This document shows positions 51,820-58,999 of a stretch of 64,000 nucleotides of DNA, one piece after another. The notes under the pieces were generated by a model. It was not told the origin of the DNA. It worked only from the letters and a program-made list of their open reading frames with translations, and did not search any database. Source of the DNA: Rhodoglobus vestalii (GTDB lineage: Bacteria; Actinomycetota; Actinomycetes; Actinomycetales; Microbacteriaceae); contig NZ_VFRA01000001.1 in NCBI RefSeq assembly GCF_006788895.1, forward strand, positions 1,054,001-1,118,000, read 5' to 3'. Made by a program: the position numbers and the translations under genes. Positions within the stretch are counted from its first letter, which is position 1. Each line of letters starts with the position of its first letter.

Positions 51820-52203
51820 ATGAATGTTGAACCGATTGTTCTCGCGCTCGTCATATTTCACTTTCTGGGGCTCGCCCTGATCATCGGATCATTCGCCCTC
51901 CAACTGCGTCGCAAACAGGGCTTCGAGTTCGGCACCATGCTGATCGGTGCCATCACCCAGCTCGTAACCGGGCTCGCACTCGTCGGTCTGCTGCAGGTGA
52001 GCGGCGAAGAAGTCAACAACGCCAAAATCGCGGTGAAACTCATCTTTGCCATCGTTGTACTGGTTGCCGTGCTCGTTGCGCGTTCACGGCAAGCAAAGGC
52101 GCTTTCTACTGGAACCAGCGAAAAGAAGGCTGCACTGCCCTTCCTGCACCTCGCCGGATTGGCTGCACTGATCAACGTGTTCGTTGCGGTGCTCTGGCAC
52201 TAG
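51820..52203 (+). CDS. Four-TM membrane protein downstream of the CDF gene
   Basis: A 127-aa protein of four helices (about 7-27, 38-62, 70-88 and 103-125). The pattern HFLGLALIIGSFALQLRRKQG resembles small DUF-type membrane proteins of actinobacteria. The Shine-Dalgarno AAAGGAAG is 12 nt before the ATG, and the stop overlaps the 3' end of tadA on the other strand by 4 nt. Function unknown. Confidence 0.7.
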   Translation: MNVEPIVLALVIFHFLGLALIIGSFALQLRRKQGFEFGTMLIGAITQLVTGLALVGLLQVSGEEVNNAKIAVKLIFAIVVLVAVLVARSRQAKALSTGTSEKKAALPFLHLAGLAALINVFVAVLWH

Positions 52204-52652
52204 CGGCGCGCCTCAAAGAAGTCAGTGAGCAGCGCAGCACACTCTGCCTCCTGGATGCCGGCAACCACCTCAACCTTGTGAGGCAACCGTCGGTCACGAA
52301 GCAGATCGTACACGCTGCCTGCCGCGCCCGCTTTCTCATCCCACGCACCAAAAATCACGCGCGGGATGCGCGCCTGCAGAATCGCGCCGGCACACATTGT
52401 GCACGGTTCGAGGGTGACCACAAGAGTCATCGTGTCGAGCCGCCACCTGCCGACAGCGGCCGCCGCAGCCCGGATTGCCACAACCTCGGCGTGCGCCGTG
52501 GGGTCGCCCGTCAGCTCCCGCTCATTGCGCCCAACAGCGACGAGGGCGTCGTGCTCATCAAAGACTAGAGCGGCGACCGGAACGTCAGCAGAATCGTGCG
52601 TGAGCTTCGCCTCGGCGATGGCCCGCATCATCCACTGATCGAACTGTGTCAC
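52200..52652 (-). CDS. tadA: tRNA adenosine(34) deaminase
   Basis: A 150-aa cytidine/deoxycytidylate-deaminase-fold enzyme that makes inosine at tRNA-Arg(ACG) wobble position 34. Zinc ligands are visible: HAEVVAIR (His, catalytic Glu) and PCTMCAGA (two Cys). The start is GTG at 52652 with AGGAG 8 nt upstream, not the longer frame to 52682. The 3' end overlaps the convergent membrane protein gene by 4 nt. Confidence 0.92.
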   Translation of the reverse strand: MTQFDQWMMRAIAEAKLTHDSADVPVAALVFDEHDALVAVGRNERELTGDPTAHAEVVAIRAAAAAVGRWRLDTMTLVVTLEPCTMCAGAILQARIPRVIFGAWDEKAGAAGSVYDLLRDRRLPHKVEVVAGIQEAECAALLTDFFEARR

Positions 52653-52695
52653 AATCGGTTCTCCTGTTGGTGTCGACCTCAAGTAGATTTACCCT

Positions 52696-53328
52696 ATGCG
52701 AGTTCACGTTGCCGACCACCCGCTCATCACGCACAAGCTCACAGTATTGCGCGACAAGAACACCGCAGCCCCCACATTTCGGGCGCTGACGGAAGAACTT
52801 ATGACCCTTCTAGCTTACGAGGCGACGCGTTCAGTGCGCGTGGAGGCGGTCGACATTGAGACCCCGGTGACGAAAACCACCGGGGTAGCAATCAGCTCGC
52901 CCAAGCCACTGGTAGTGCCGATTTTGCGCGCCGGACTCGGCATGCTTGAAGGCATGGTGAAACTTATTCCCACCGCCGAAGTGGGGTTCTTGGGCATGGT
53001 GCGCAACGAAGAGACACTAAAACCCGACACCTATGCCGAACGCCTCCCGGATGACCTCTCGAACCGCCAATGCTTCGTGCTCGACCCCATGCTCGCCACC
53101 GGTGGCTCACTGATCGCCGCCATTCAGTACCTGCTCGACCGGGGCGCAACGGATGTCACGGCCGTCTGCATTCTCGGAGCCCCCGAGGGTCTCGCCGCTC
53201 TTGAGAAGGCGATGGAGGGCCGCGACGTCACCATCGTGCTCGGCGCCCTCGATGAACGACTCAACGAGCACGGCTACATCGTGCCAGGGCTCGGCGACGC
53301 CGGCGACCGACTTTACGGACTCGTCTAA
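52696..53328 (+). CDS. upp: Uracil phosphoribosyltransferase
   Basis: A 210-aa enzyme converting uracil and PRPP to UMP. Motifs: [16 protein letters not shown] at the start, [12 protein letters not shown], the PRPP-binding loop [15 protein letters not shown], and [15 protein letters not shown] at the end. The ATG is 6 nt after TAGATT, a leaderless promoter. Divergent from tadA. Confidence 0.96.
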   Translation: MRVHVADHPLITHKLTVLRDKNTAAPTFRALTEELMTLLAYEATRSVRVEAVDIETPVTKTTGVAISSPKPLVVPILRAGLGMLEGMVKLIPTAEVGFLGMVRNEETLKPDTYAERLPDDLSNRQCFVLDPMLATGGSLIAAIQYLLDRGATDVTAVCILGAPEGLAALEKAMEGRDVTIVLGALDERLNEHGYIVPGLGDAGDRLYGLV

Positions 53329-53350
53329 CTCCAAATTTGTCGCGCGTGAT

Positions 53351-53380
53351 TTGACAGACGCGCGCTGGATGAAACATAGT
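53351..53380 (+). promoter_or_regulatory. Promoter of a leaderless small ORF
   Basis: TTGACA (53351-53356), an 18-nt spacer and CATAGT (53375-53380), 7 nt before the ATG at 53388. The perfect -35 hexamer is unusual among the promoters in this window. Confidence 0.5.
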
Positions 53381-53387
53381 TACTTCC

Positions 53388-53516
53388 ATGACTGTACGAA
53401 CTCGCACCCTGACCGCCCCCGTGGCTTCCAGGACCGCTAGCGCGATGCCCACCGGCACCGTGCTGGTCAGCACTGCGCTTGTAAGTGCGTCTTCGTGTTG
53501 TCGAATGTGTGCCTAG
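53388..53516 (+). CDS. Cys-rich small ORF, possible leader peptide
   Basis: A 42-codon frame, MTVRTRTLTAPVASRTASAM to the tail SSCCRMCA, then stop. Three Cys are packed in the last six codons, including a Cys-Cys pair. It has a good promoter and starts 7 nt after the -10 box, so the mRNA would be leaderless. Leaderless uORFs ending in Cys runs act as cysteine attenuators in mycobacteria; that this is one is inference. A hairpin with a following T-run lies 17 nt downstream, before the winged-helix gene. Confidence 0.45.
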   Translation: MTVRTRTLTAPVASRTASAMPTGTVLVSTALVSASSCCRMCA

Positions 53517-53532
53517 TCGGCCAACCTGCGCC

Positions 53533-53568
53533 GGGCATTCTCACCAGATGGGATGCCCCCAGATTTTC
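53533..53568 (+). terminator. Possible attenuator hairpin before the winged-helix gene
   Basis: GGGCAT (53533-53538) and ATGCCC (53553-53558) form a 6-bp stem with a 14-nt loop, followed by CCAGATTTTCG. It lies between the Cys-rich leader ORF and the regulator gene. Confidence 0.4.
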
Positions 53569-53672
53569 GTCCTCATAACGGCGTCTATCTAGCTCGTCAC
53601 ACTATTTTTTTCGAAGGATCACACCCTCATCATCAGAGGCCCTTCACCCCTTATCCAAGGATTTCTGGACCC

Positions 53673-54446
53673 ATGTCTCTCGCAACCATCGAACGTACCC
53701 CTCGCACCTCTTTCGCTCCCGCCATTCCCGCACAGGTGCCGGCTCGCGAGCTATCGCTGGCGGTGCCAGCTGCCCGCTCAATACGCACAATCGTCGCGTC
53801 GGCGCCGACCGCCCCCACTGAAGCCCCACGCCTCCGTGCCGTTCCCCAGGGCACAGAAGCACGAGGTTTCGTGCTCTATGTCGGCATTGACGAACTCACG
53901 GCAGCGGCCGCGGGAACCCATCTGAGTGCGATTGTGGAACAGCTCAAATTGCTCACTAAGCAGTTGGTGCCCACAGCAGAAACTCACGCAGCCGTTGCCC
54001 TCGCTCCGGTTGGTGCCGGCGGACGCGACGTTGACGTGGTACGTCTCGCGCTGCAAGACCCCTCAGCTCTCGCGAAGCACCGACAGATCGAAGAGCCAGA
54101 AGAGAAGGCCGCCACCGGGGTGACCGTTGACCTCTCTCGCAAGCGCGTCCTCGTCGATGACGAACCAGCCGCACTCACGCACAAAGAGTTTCAGCTGCTG
54201 CAGTTCTTGATTCTGCGCGAATCCCAAACCATTGCCCGCGCCCAGCTCATCGCAGCGCTGTGGTCTGCCGAAGATGACGAAGCACCCAACGAGCGCACCA
54301 TCGATGTGCACATCCGTCGCCTGCGCTCCAAGCTCGGCGCGTACGAAGACGTTGTGCGTACCGTGCGGGGAATCGGTTACCGCTACGACCGGCATCCGGA
54401 TGTCTCGGTGCGTTTCGCTTCAACACCAAGCCCCGACTTCATCTAA
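53673..54446 (+). CDS. Orphan OmpR/PhoB-type winged-helix regulator
   Basis: A 257-aa protein. The C-terminal domain (about 150-245) is a clear OmpR/PhoB winged helix: LSRKRVLVDDEPAALTHKEFQLLQFL, then RTIDVHIRRLRSKL and VRTVRGIGYRYD. The N-terminal part is not a receiver domain: there is no phospho-acceptor Asp/Lys set, only a Pro/Ala-rich stretch and a short alpha/beta segment (LYVGIDELTAAAAGTHLSAIVEQL). It may be phosphorylation-independent. The ATG at 53673 follows a 155-nt leader carrying the Cys-rich uORF. Confidence 0.85.
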   Translation: MSLATIERTPRTSFAPAIPAQVPARELSLAVPAARSIRTIVASAPTAPTEAPRLRAVPQGTEARGFVLYVGIDELTAAAAGTHLSAIVEQLKLLTKQLVPTAETHAAVALAPVGAGGRDVDVVRLALQDPSALAKHRQIEEPEEKAATGVTVDLSRKRVLVDDEPAALTHKEFQLLQFLILRESQTIARAQLIAALWSAEDDEAPNERTIDVHIRRLRSKLGAYEDVVRTVRGIGYRYDRHPDVSVRFASTPSPDFI

Positions 54447-54496
54447 GGGCCGGTCGCATCGCACAACTGGGCTCATCGGCATGCCACACTGAGCGA

Positions 54497-55132
54497 ATGA
54501 GCAAAACGAACGCCACCCGGATGCCTGAGTTGATGTCGCACAATCGTGAAGTGCTGGATGCGCTCCTCGATTCCGCGATCGTCGGACACATTGCCTATGT
54601 AGACGAGGACGGTGCCCCCGGGCTGCTGCCGACAGCAGTGGCTCGTTTCGGGGATGCCCTCATCGTCCACGGGTCAACAGGCTCACGGTGGATGCGGTTG
54701 GTTTCTGGCGCTCCGGCAGCGGTGTCGGTTACCGCGGCCGACGGAATAGTGGTGGCGCGGTCAGCATTCGAGTCGTCACTAATCTACCGAAGTGCTGTGC
54801 TTTTCGGATCCTTTCGGGTCTTGGCCGGAACAGAGAAAACCGATGCGCTCAACGCTCTGACAGAGAAATTGATTCCCGGTCGCCTCAACGAGGTCCGCCC
54901 GAACACCACCAAGGAACTTGCCGCCACTCTGGTGCTCTCCCTGCCTATCAACGAGTGGTCTGTGCGTGTCTCGGACGGGTGGCCCGACGACACCGACGAT
55001 GATGTCGCCGGCAACGCCTGGGCCGGCCAGGTGCGCTTCGGTCGGCGACCGGTAACTGTGCAGGATGCGCCCGACTTGCGGCCCGGCATCCCCACTCCGG
55101 AGTCGGTCAACGCACTGCGAGCCGCCGACTGA
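54497..55132 (+). CDS. Pyridoxamine 5'-phosphate oxidase-like FMN-binding protein
   Basis: A 211-aa protein of the split-barrel flavin-binding family. Typical segments are LDSAIVGHIAYVDEDGAPGLLPTAVARFGDALIVHGSTGSRWMR (spread over residues 25-68), AVSVTAADGIVVARSAFESSLIYRSAVLFG, and RPNTTKEL. It probably binds FMN or a flavin/F420-type cofactor; the substrate is unknown. It is followed by a strong hairpin, GTGCGGG/CCCGCAC, that may stop transcription. Confidence 0.8.
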   Translation: MSKTNATRMPELMSHNREVLDALLDSAIVGHIAYVDEDGAPGLLPTAVARFGDALIVHGSTGSRWMRLVSGAPAAVSVTAADGIVVARSAFESSLIYRSAVLFGSFRVLAGTEKTDALNALTEKLIPGRLNEVRPNTTKELAATLVLSLPINEWSVRVSDGWPDDTDDDVAGNAWAGQVRFGRRPVTVQDAPDLRPGIPTPESVNALRAAD

Positions 55133-55153
55133 CCGCAGTCGCTGCAGAACCTC

Positions 55154-55176
55154 TGTGCGGGCATCCAACCCGCACA
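55154..55176 (+). terminator. Terminator after the PNPOx-like gene
   Basis: GTGCGGG and CCCGCAC arms with a 7-nt loop, followed by AATAAAG. The T-run is absent, so this is a moderate call. Confidence 0.5.
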
Positions 55177-55209
55177 ATAAAGGGCGCCACCCCCGAAGGA
55201 ATGACGCCC
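55174..55209 (-). terminator. Terminator of the PTS operon with a UUCG loop
   Basis: On the minus strand GGGCGTCATTCC-TTCG-GGGGTGGCGCCC forms a 12-bp stem (with G-U pairs) capped by a UUCG tetraloop and followed by TTTATTGT. A strong Rho-independent terminator. Confidence 0.85.
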
Positions 55210-55243
55210 CAACCAGATCACCCGAATGACCCAGCCTGAGGGC

Positions 55244-56776
55244 TTAAGCCTTGGTTTCCACAGCCGGGGCAGCCGCATCTTTCGCCGCTGCCTTTTCGGC
55301 TGCCTTTTCGGCTTCAGCTTTCTCAGCCTCACTAGCGAGCCACGCATCGCGTTTTGCTCCCGGCGTCCAGCCCGTGTTAACCACACGGATCTGGAAGATG
55401 GATGCGACAACGACGAGCACGACTGCTATCACTACCGTCAGTACTACTCCGATTGCGGGCACGCCGGTCAGCAGACTTACCCCGATGAGTGTTCCGAACC
55501 AACCGAAGTCGGCATCACCGAACGTGCTGTTGGCGAATCCCAGCTCGCCGAGCACAAGCAGCAGGATGGCGGGGAGGATCGTGATGAGCACACCGTTGAC
55601 GAAACCACCGATGGCGGCACCTCTTCGTCCACCGGTTGCGTTGCCGTAAACGCCGGCACCACCACCCGTGAAGAAGTGAGGAACCATTCCGGGCAGGATC
55701 AGCGCAAGACCGAAGACTGGTCCCAGCCAGACTGCCAGCAGTGCGAGCGAAATGAGGCCACCAAGGAACGATGCGAGGAATCCGATCAGCACAGCGTTAG
55801 CTGCGAAGGGGAAGACCAGCGGGATGTCGAGCGCTGGCTTGGCGCCGGGGACGACCTTTTCGGCGATTCCCTGGAACGCGGGAACAAGTTCGCCGAGGAT
55901 CGTGCGCACACCGTACAGGATGATCGCGACACCAACACCGAACTGCAGTGCCTGAGCGAACGCCGCCATGATGTAAGCACCGGTATCCGCTGATCCGAAG
56001 ACGTCGAATGCTTCCTGCTGCGGCAGTGCGATGAGTCCCCAGACGGCGAAGACCATGTAGATCAGCACCATCGAAATTGCGGTAGCAACCATCGAGTCAC
56101 GCAAAAATTTGAGCCCCTGCGGGAAGTTGATCTTCTCAGTGGAGTGGCTCTTCTGACCGGTAGCCTGGCCTGCAGCACCGGCGGCGATGTAGCCGAGGGT
56201 TCCGAAGTGGCCGATAGCAATGGTGTCATCACCGGTGATCTTCTTCGTCCACGGATGAGCGAACGCCGGCATCACGACCATGATCACACCCAGCAGCAGT
56301 GCGCCGATCAGAACGACAAGCCAGTTGAGGTCGGGGCCGAACCCAACCGAAAGCACAACACTCAGCAGCAACGCCATGAAGACCATGTGGTGGCCGGTGA
56401 GAAAGACATACTTGAGGGGTGTGAACCGGGCAAGGGCGAGCATCACGACAAAGCCGAGGGTGAGCACGTAGGCGCTGGTGGCGCCGTACTCAACTGAGGC
56501 GAGCGCCGTAATGACCTCGTTGGTGGGGATGACGCCCTGCGCACCGGTGACCAACAGGATCAGGTTGCCGAGCGGGGTCAGTGAGCCGACCACAACACCC
56601 GCACCGGCACCCAGGATGAGGAAGCCGAGCGCTGCCTTGAGGCCACCGCCGATGACCGCACCGGCTGGTCGCTTGAGAGCGATGAGGCCGATTGCGGTAA
56701 TGATTCCGACGAGATATGCCGGAACGTTGAGGATCTGTTGTCCGATGAAATTCAGGACTACGACAAGCCACTCCAT
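55244..56776 (-). CDS. PTS ascorbate-type transporter IIC (UlaA-like)
   Basis: A 510-aa membrane permease of the SgcC/UlaA family with about eleven TM helices. FIGQQILNVPAYLVGIITAIGLIALKR, GLKAALGFLILGAGAGVVVGSL, QATGQKSHSTEKINFP and GGGAGVYGNATGGRRGA are the family signatures. The C-terminal 35 residues are Ala/Glu/Lys-rich (AEKAEAEKAAEKAAAKDAAAP). It is expected to carry L-ascorbate or a related sugar acid. It is the last of three PTS genes on this strand (IIA, IIB, IIC). Confidence 0.92.
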   Translation of the reverse strand: MEWLVVVLNFIGQQILNVPAYLVGIITAIGLIALKRPAGAVIGGGLKAALGFLILGAGAGVVVGSLTPLGNLILLVTGAQGVIPTNEVITALASVEYGATSAYVLTLGFVVMLALARFTPLKYVFLTGHHMVFMALLLSVVLSVGFGPDLNWLVVLIGALLLGVIMVVMPAFAHPWTKKITGDDTIAIGHFGTLGYIAAGAAGQATGQKSHSTEKINFPQGLKFLRDSMVATAISMVLIYMVFAVWGLIALPQQEAFDVFGSADTGAYIMAAFAQALQFGVGVAIILYGVRTILGELVPAFQGIAEKVVPGAKPALDIPLVFPFAANAVLIGFLASFLGGLISLALLAVWLGPVFGLALILPGMVPHFFTGGGAGVYGNATGGRRGAAIGGFVNGVLITILPAILLLVLGELGFANSTFGDADFGWFGTLIGVSLLTGVPAIGVVLTVVIAVVLVVVASIFQIRVVNTGWTPGAKRDAWLASEAEKAEAEKAAEKAAAKDAAAPAVETKA

Positions 56777-56818
56777 TGTGTTCTCCCTTGTTTGTTTAGT
56801 TAGTAACGCGGCGACGAG

Positions 56819-57094
56819 CTATTCGGGCAGCGCAGCCTTGAGCTTGGTGGTGATTTCTTCGAGATCAAAGAAGTTGTCGATAACGATGACCTGCGCGGGA
56901 ACGTCGCCGATTTCGGAAGCAAATTCTTCCGAGGTCAGCACGATCTGAGCGTCGCGTGCCATACCGCGGGCAACTCCAATATCAGCAGCTTCCACATCGG
57001 CGTCAACTCCGAGCGTGCGAAGAACCTTCTCTGCATTCATTTTTAGGAGAACGGATGTACCGATCCCCATCCCACAGACTGCAACGATCTTCAT
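56819..57094 (-). CDS. PTS IIB subunit (lactose/ascorbate type)
   Basis: A 91-aa phosphocarrier of the PTS_IIB_lascorbate group. VAVCGMGIGTSVLLKMNAEKV carries the phospho-Cys (residue 6), and EAADIGVARGMARDAQIVLTSEEF and VIVIDNFFDL are typical. The ATG at 57094 (MKIVAVCG) is preceded by GAAAGGCAC; the longer frame to 57178 is not coding. It receives phosphate from IIA and passes it to the sugar through IIC. Confidence 0.92.
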   Translation of the reverse strand: MKIVAVCGMGIGTSVLLKMNAEKVLRTLGVDADVEAADIGVARGMARDAQIVLTSEEFASEIGDVPAQVIVIDNFFDLEEITTKLKAALPE

Positions 57095-57122
57095 GTGTGT
57101 GCCTTTCGGTTTCGGGAGTGCG

Positions 57123-57593
57123 CTACTGCGTGTTGTCTCGGATGAGCGCCCGGAGTTGTTCAGGATTGGTTGCCTCAAGGAGGCTGTCGATGTCGCCGCT
57201 CAGAACGCCGGCGAGATTTGACATGGTGGTGAGGTGTGAGTCGTGATCGACTGCAGCCAGCCCGACGACGAGTCGAACGGGGTCGTTTGCTGCGTGGCCG
57301 AATTCGACGGGATGGGCGAGGCTGACCCAGCTGATTCCGGTCTTGAGCACGGCGGGTGAGGGGCGCGAGTGTGCCAGAGCGATTGACGGCGCGATCACAA
57401 TGTAGGGGCCGAGCTCTTCCACCGCACGAATCATTTCGGCGGTGTATTCGTCGGTTGTTGACCCGCTGGCGGTGAGTGCATCGCCGGCGATCCGAATGGC
57501 AGAACGCCAGTCGGGTGCCTCAGCACCCAAGATGACCGCATCATCACTGAGTTCGTCTGCCAAAGTTCTGCTCACTGCATCCTGCTTTCTCAC
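57123..57593 (-). CDS. PTS IIA subunit (fructose/ascorbate type)
   Basis: A 156-aa PTS EIIA type 2 protein: the phosphorylated His is in IAPSIALAHSRPSP, with VEELGPYIVIAP before and HPVEFGHAANDPVRLVVGLAAVD after. It is the first gene of the PTS operon. The start GTG 57593 or GTG 57575 (AGGA 4 nt upstream) are both possible. A 17-bp direct repeat occurs right before the gene. Confidence 0.9.
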   Translation of the reverse strand: MRKQDAVSRTLADELSDDAVILGAEAPDWRSAIRIAGDALTASGSTTDEYTAEMIRAVEELGPYIVIAPSIALAHSRPSPAVLKTGISWVSLAHPVEFGHAANDPVRLVVGLAAVDHDSHLTTMSNLAGVLSGDIDSLLEATNPEQLRALIRDNTQ

Positions 57594-57626
57594 TGTCGTT
57601 CACCCGGCCCTGTCGTTCACCCGGCC
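57593..57626. repeat. 17-bp perfect tandem repeat before the PTS operon
   Basis: CTGTCGTTCACCCGGCC at 57593-57609 is repeated at 57610-57626. It lies at the start of the IIA gene (minus strand) and could be a duplicated operator or a neutral duplication. Confidence 0.9.
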
Positions 57627-57684
57627 GCTGAGCGACTGCGCTGACGCTTGCGAGCCTAGTGCCATAACAGGACTTATGTCTACG

Positions 57685-57704
57685 AATAGCCCGAAGTGGC
57701 TATT
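57685..57704 (-). terminator. Weak hairpin at the end of the ROK gene
   Basis: AATAGCC (57685-57691) and GGCTATT (57698-57704) form a 7-bp stem around the stop codon, with no T-run. It may reduce read-through into the PTS genes. Confidence 0.35.
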
Positions 57705-58896
57705 TCTCGCCGAATTTCTGGAGCGATGCACCCCCGTCGCGCGTCAACCGGCTGATGCGGTCTGGCTCAAAGAGCGCATCCTGCGCAATAAGCGATGCGC
57801 CAATGACGCCCGCCTGATGTCCCAACTTCGCCGGAATCACCACAAGATCGCGACGCGAAAACGCCGTCGCGACGCGCAGCAAGCGCTCGCGAATGGGGTC
57901 AAGGAACACGGCACCCGCGTGAGCGATGTTGCCGCCAACCACAATTGCCGATGGATTTAGCAGGGCCACCGGATCCAACAGCGCCTCCGCGATGTGGTTG
58001 CCGGCATCCGCCAATAATTGGGCGACACCCTCATGGCCGCTGTGGGCAAGCGCGACAATGTCAGCACTCGTGCGGACCGTTGCGCCGAGCGCGTGCAACT
58101 CACGTTCAATGGCACGACCGCTGGCGACCGTGTCAAGGCATCCTGTGCGACCACACAGGCACACGTTGCTGCCTCCCGACGGCGTATGCGCCAGGTCACC
58201 GGCCCCACCCCGGGTGCCATGATAAACGCGGCCCCCAAACACAAGGCCACAGCCGATACCCATACCGACCTTCAGCACAATCGCGTCGTCGTATTCGGGC
58301 CAGCCCAGGCGGTGCTCACCCACCGCAAGAATGTTTACGTCGCGATCGACGGCGAACACCGCACGGTAATCGTCGGGAAAGTAGTTCTTGACCACGACAT
58401 CCGCCCACTGGGCATTGACCTGCGGGGATGCGATTCGGCCGCTGGCAGGATCGACCGGCCCAGGAACGCCCACGCCGATACCTCGCACATCGGACCGTGA
58501 CTTGTTGAGTCGGTCGAGAAGGTGATCGAAGACCTGGCAGCTCCAGTCGAAGATATCGTCGGGGCCCTGATCGAGGCCAATATCTGCCTCGTCTTCGAGA
58601 AGGATGTTCGACACGAGGTCGGTGATGGCGAGCCGTGAGTGGGAGCCGCCGATATCCATCGCAAGAAGAAGTCCGGCGTCTTTATTGACAACGAATTCTT
58701 CGGGTGGGCGACCGCCACGGGAGTCTGACTGACCGGCGCTGACGATGATGGTGGCATTCAACAGCTCATCGAGCCGGCGGGCGAGAGTGATTCGCGACCA
58801 GCCAAGCTGAGTGATGAGGTCGGAGCGGGTGGTTGCCTGACCGGCACGAATTAGGTCGAGCACAACGCCCGAACCAGTTGAGATCGCGTGCGCCAT
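57700..58896 (-). CDS. ROK-family transcriptional regulator
   Basis: A 398-aa regulator. The N-terminal winged helix (about 10-60) shows GQATTRSDLITQLGWSRITLARRLDEL; the ROK domain has LAMDIGGSHSRLAITD (ATP/sugar-binding motif), IGVGVPGPVDP, the zinc-motif region CLCGRTGCLDTVASGRAIE (two Cys pairs) and NPSAIVVGGNIAHAG. It likely binds the operator at 58974-58999 and responds to a sugar phosphate from the PTS substrate (inference). It is upstream of the PTS genes on the same strand and divergent from transketolase. Confidence 0.92.
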   Translation of the reverse strand: MAHAISTGSGVVLDLIRAGQATTRSDLITQLGWSRITLARRLDELLNATIIVSAGQSDSRGGRPPEEFVVNKDAGLLLAMDIGGSHSRLAITDLVSNILLEDEADIGLDQGPDDIFDWSCQVFDHLLDRLNKSRSDVRGIGVGVPGPVDPASGRIASPQVNAQWADVVVKNYFPDDYRAVFAVDRDVNILAVGEHRLGWPEYDDAIVLKVGMGIGCGLVFGGRVYHGTRGGAGDLAHTPSGGSNVCLCGRTGCLDTVASGRAIERELHALGATVRTSADIVALAHSGHEGVAQLLADAGNHIAEALLDPVALLNPSAIVVGGNIAHAGAVFLDPIRERLLRVATAFSRRDLVVIPAKLGHQAGVIGASLIAQDALFEPDRISRLTRDGGASLQKFGEK

Positions 58897-58973
58897 AACT
58901 GTGTCCTCCGCATTGTGACCGACCGTGACGGAAAGTCTACTTCGTGACTGTACAGATCATTCTGCACACATTG

Positions 58974-58999
58974 ACTTTAGTACACATGTAGACCAAAGT
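58974..58999. promoter_or_regulatory. Palindromic operator between the ROK gene and transketolase
   Basis: ACTTTAGTACACATGTAGAC then CAAAGT is a 26-bp imperfect palindrome (20 of 26 positions symmetric) with centre ACATGT. It lies in the 101-bp divergent intergenic region, and reaches the GTG at 58998 of the transketolase gene. A binding site for the adjacent ROK regulator is the obvious idea (inference). Confidence 0.6.
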
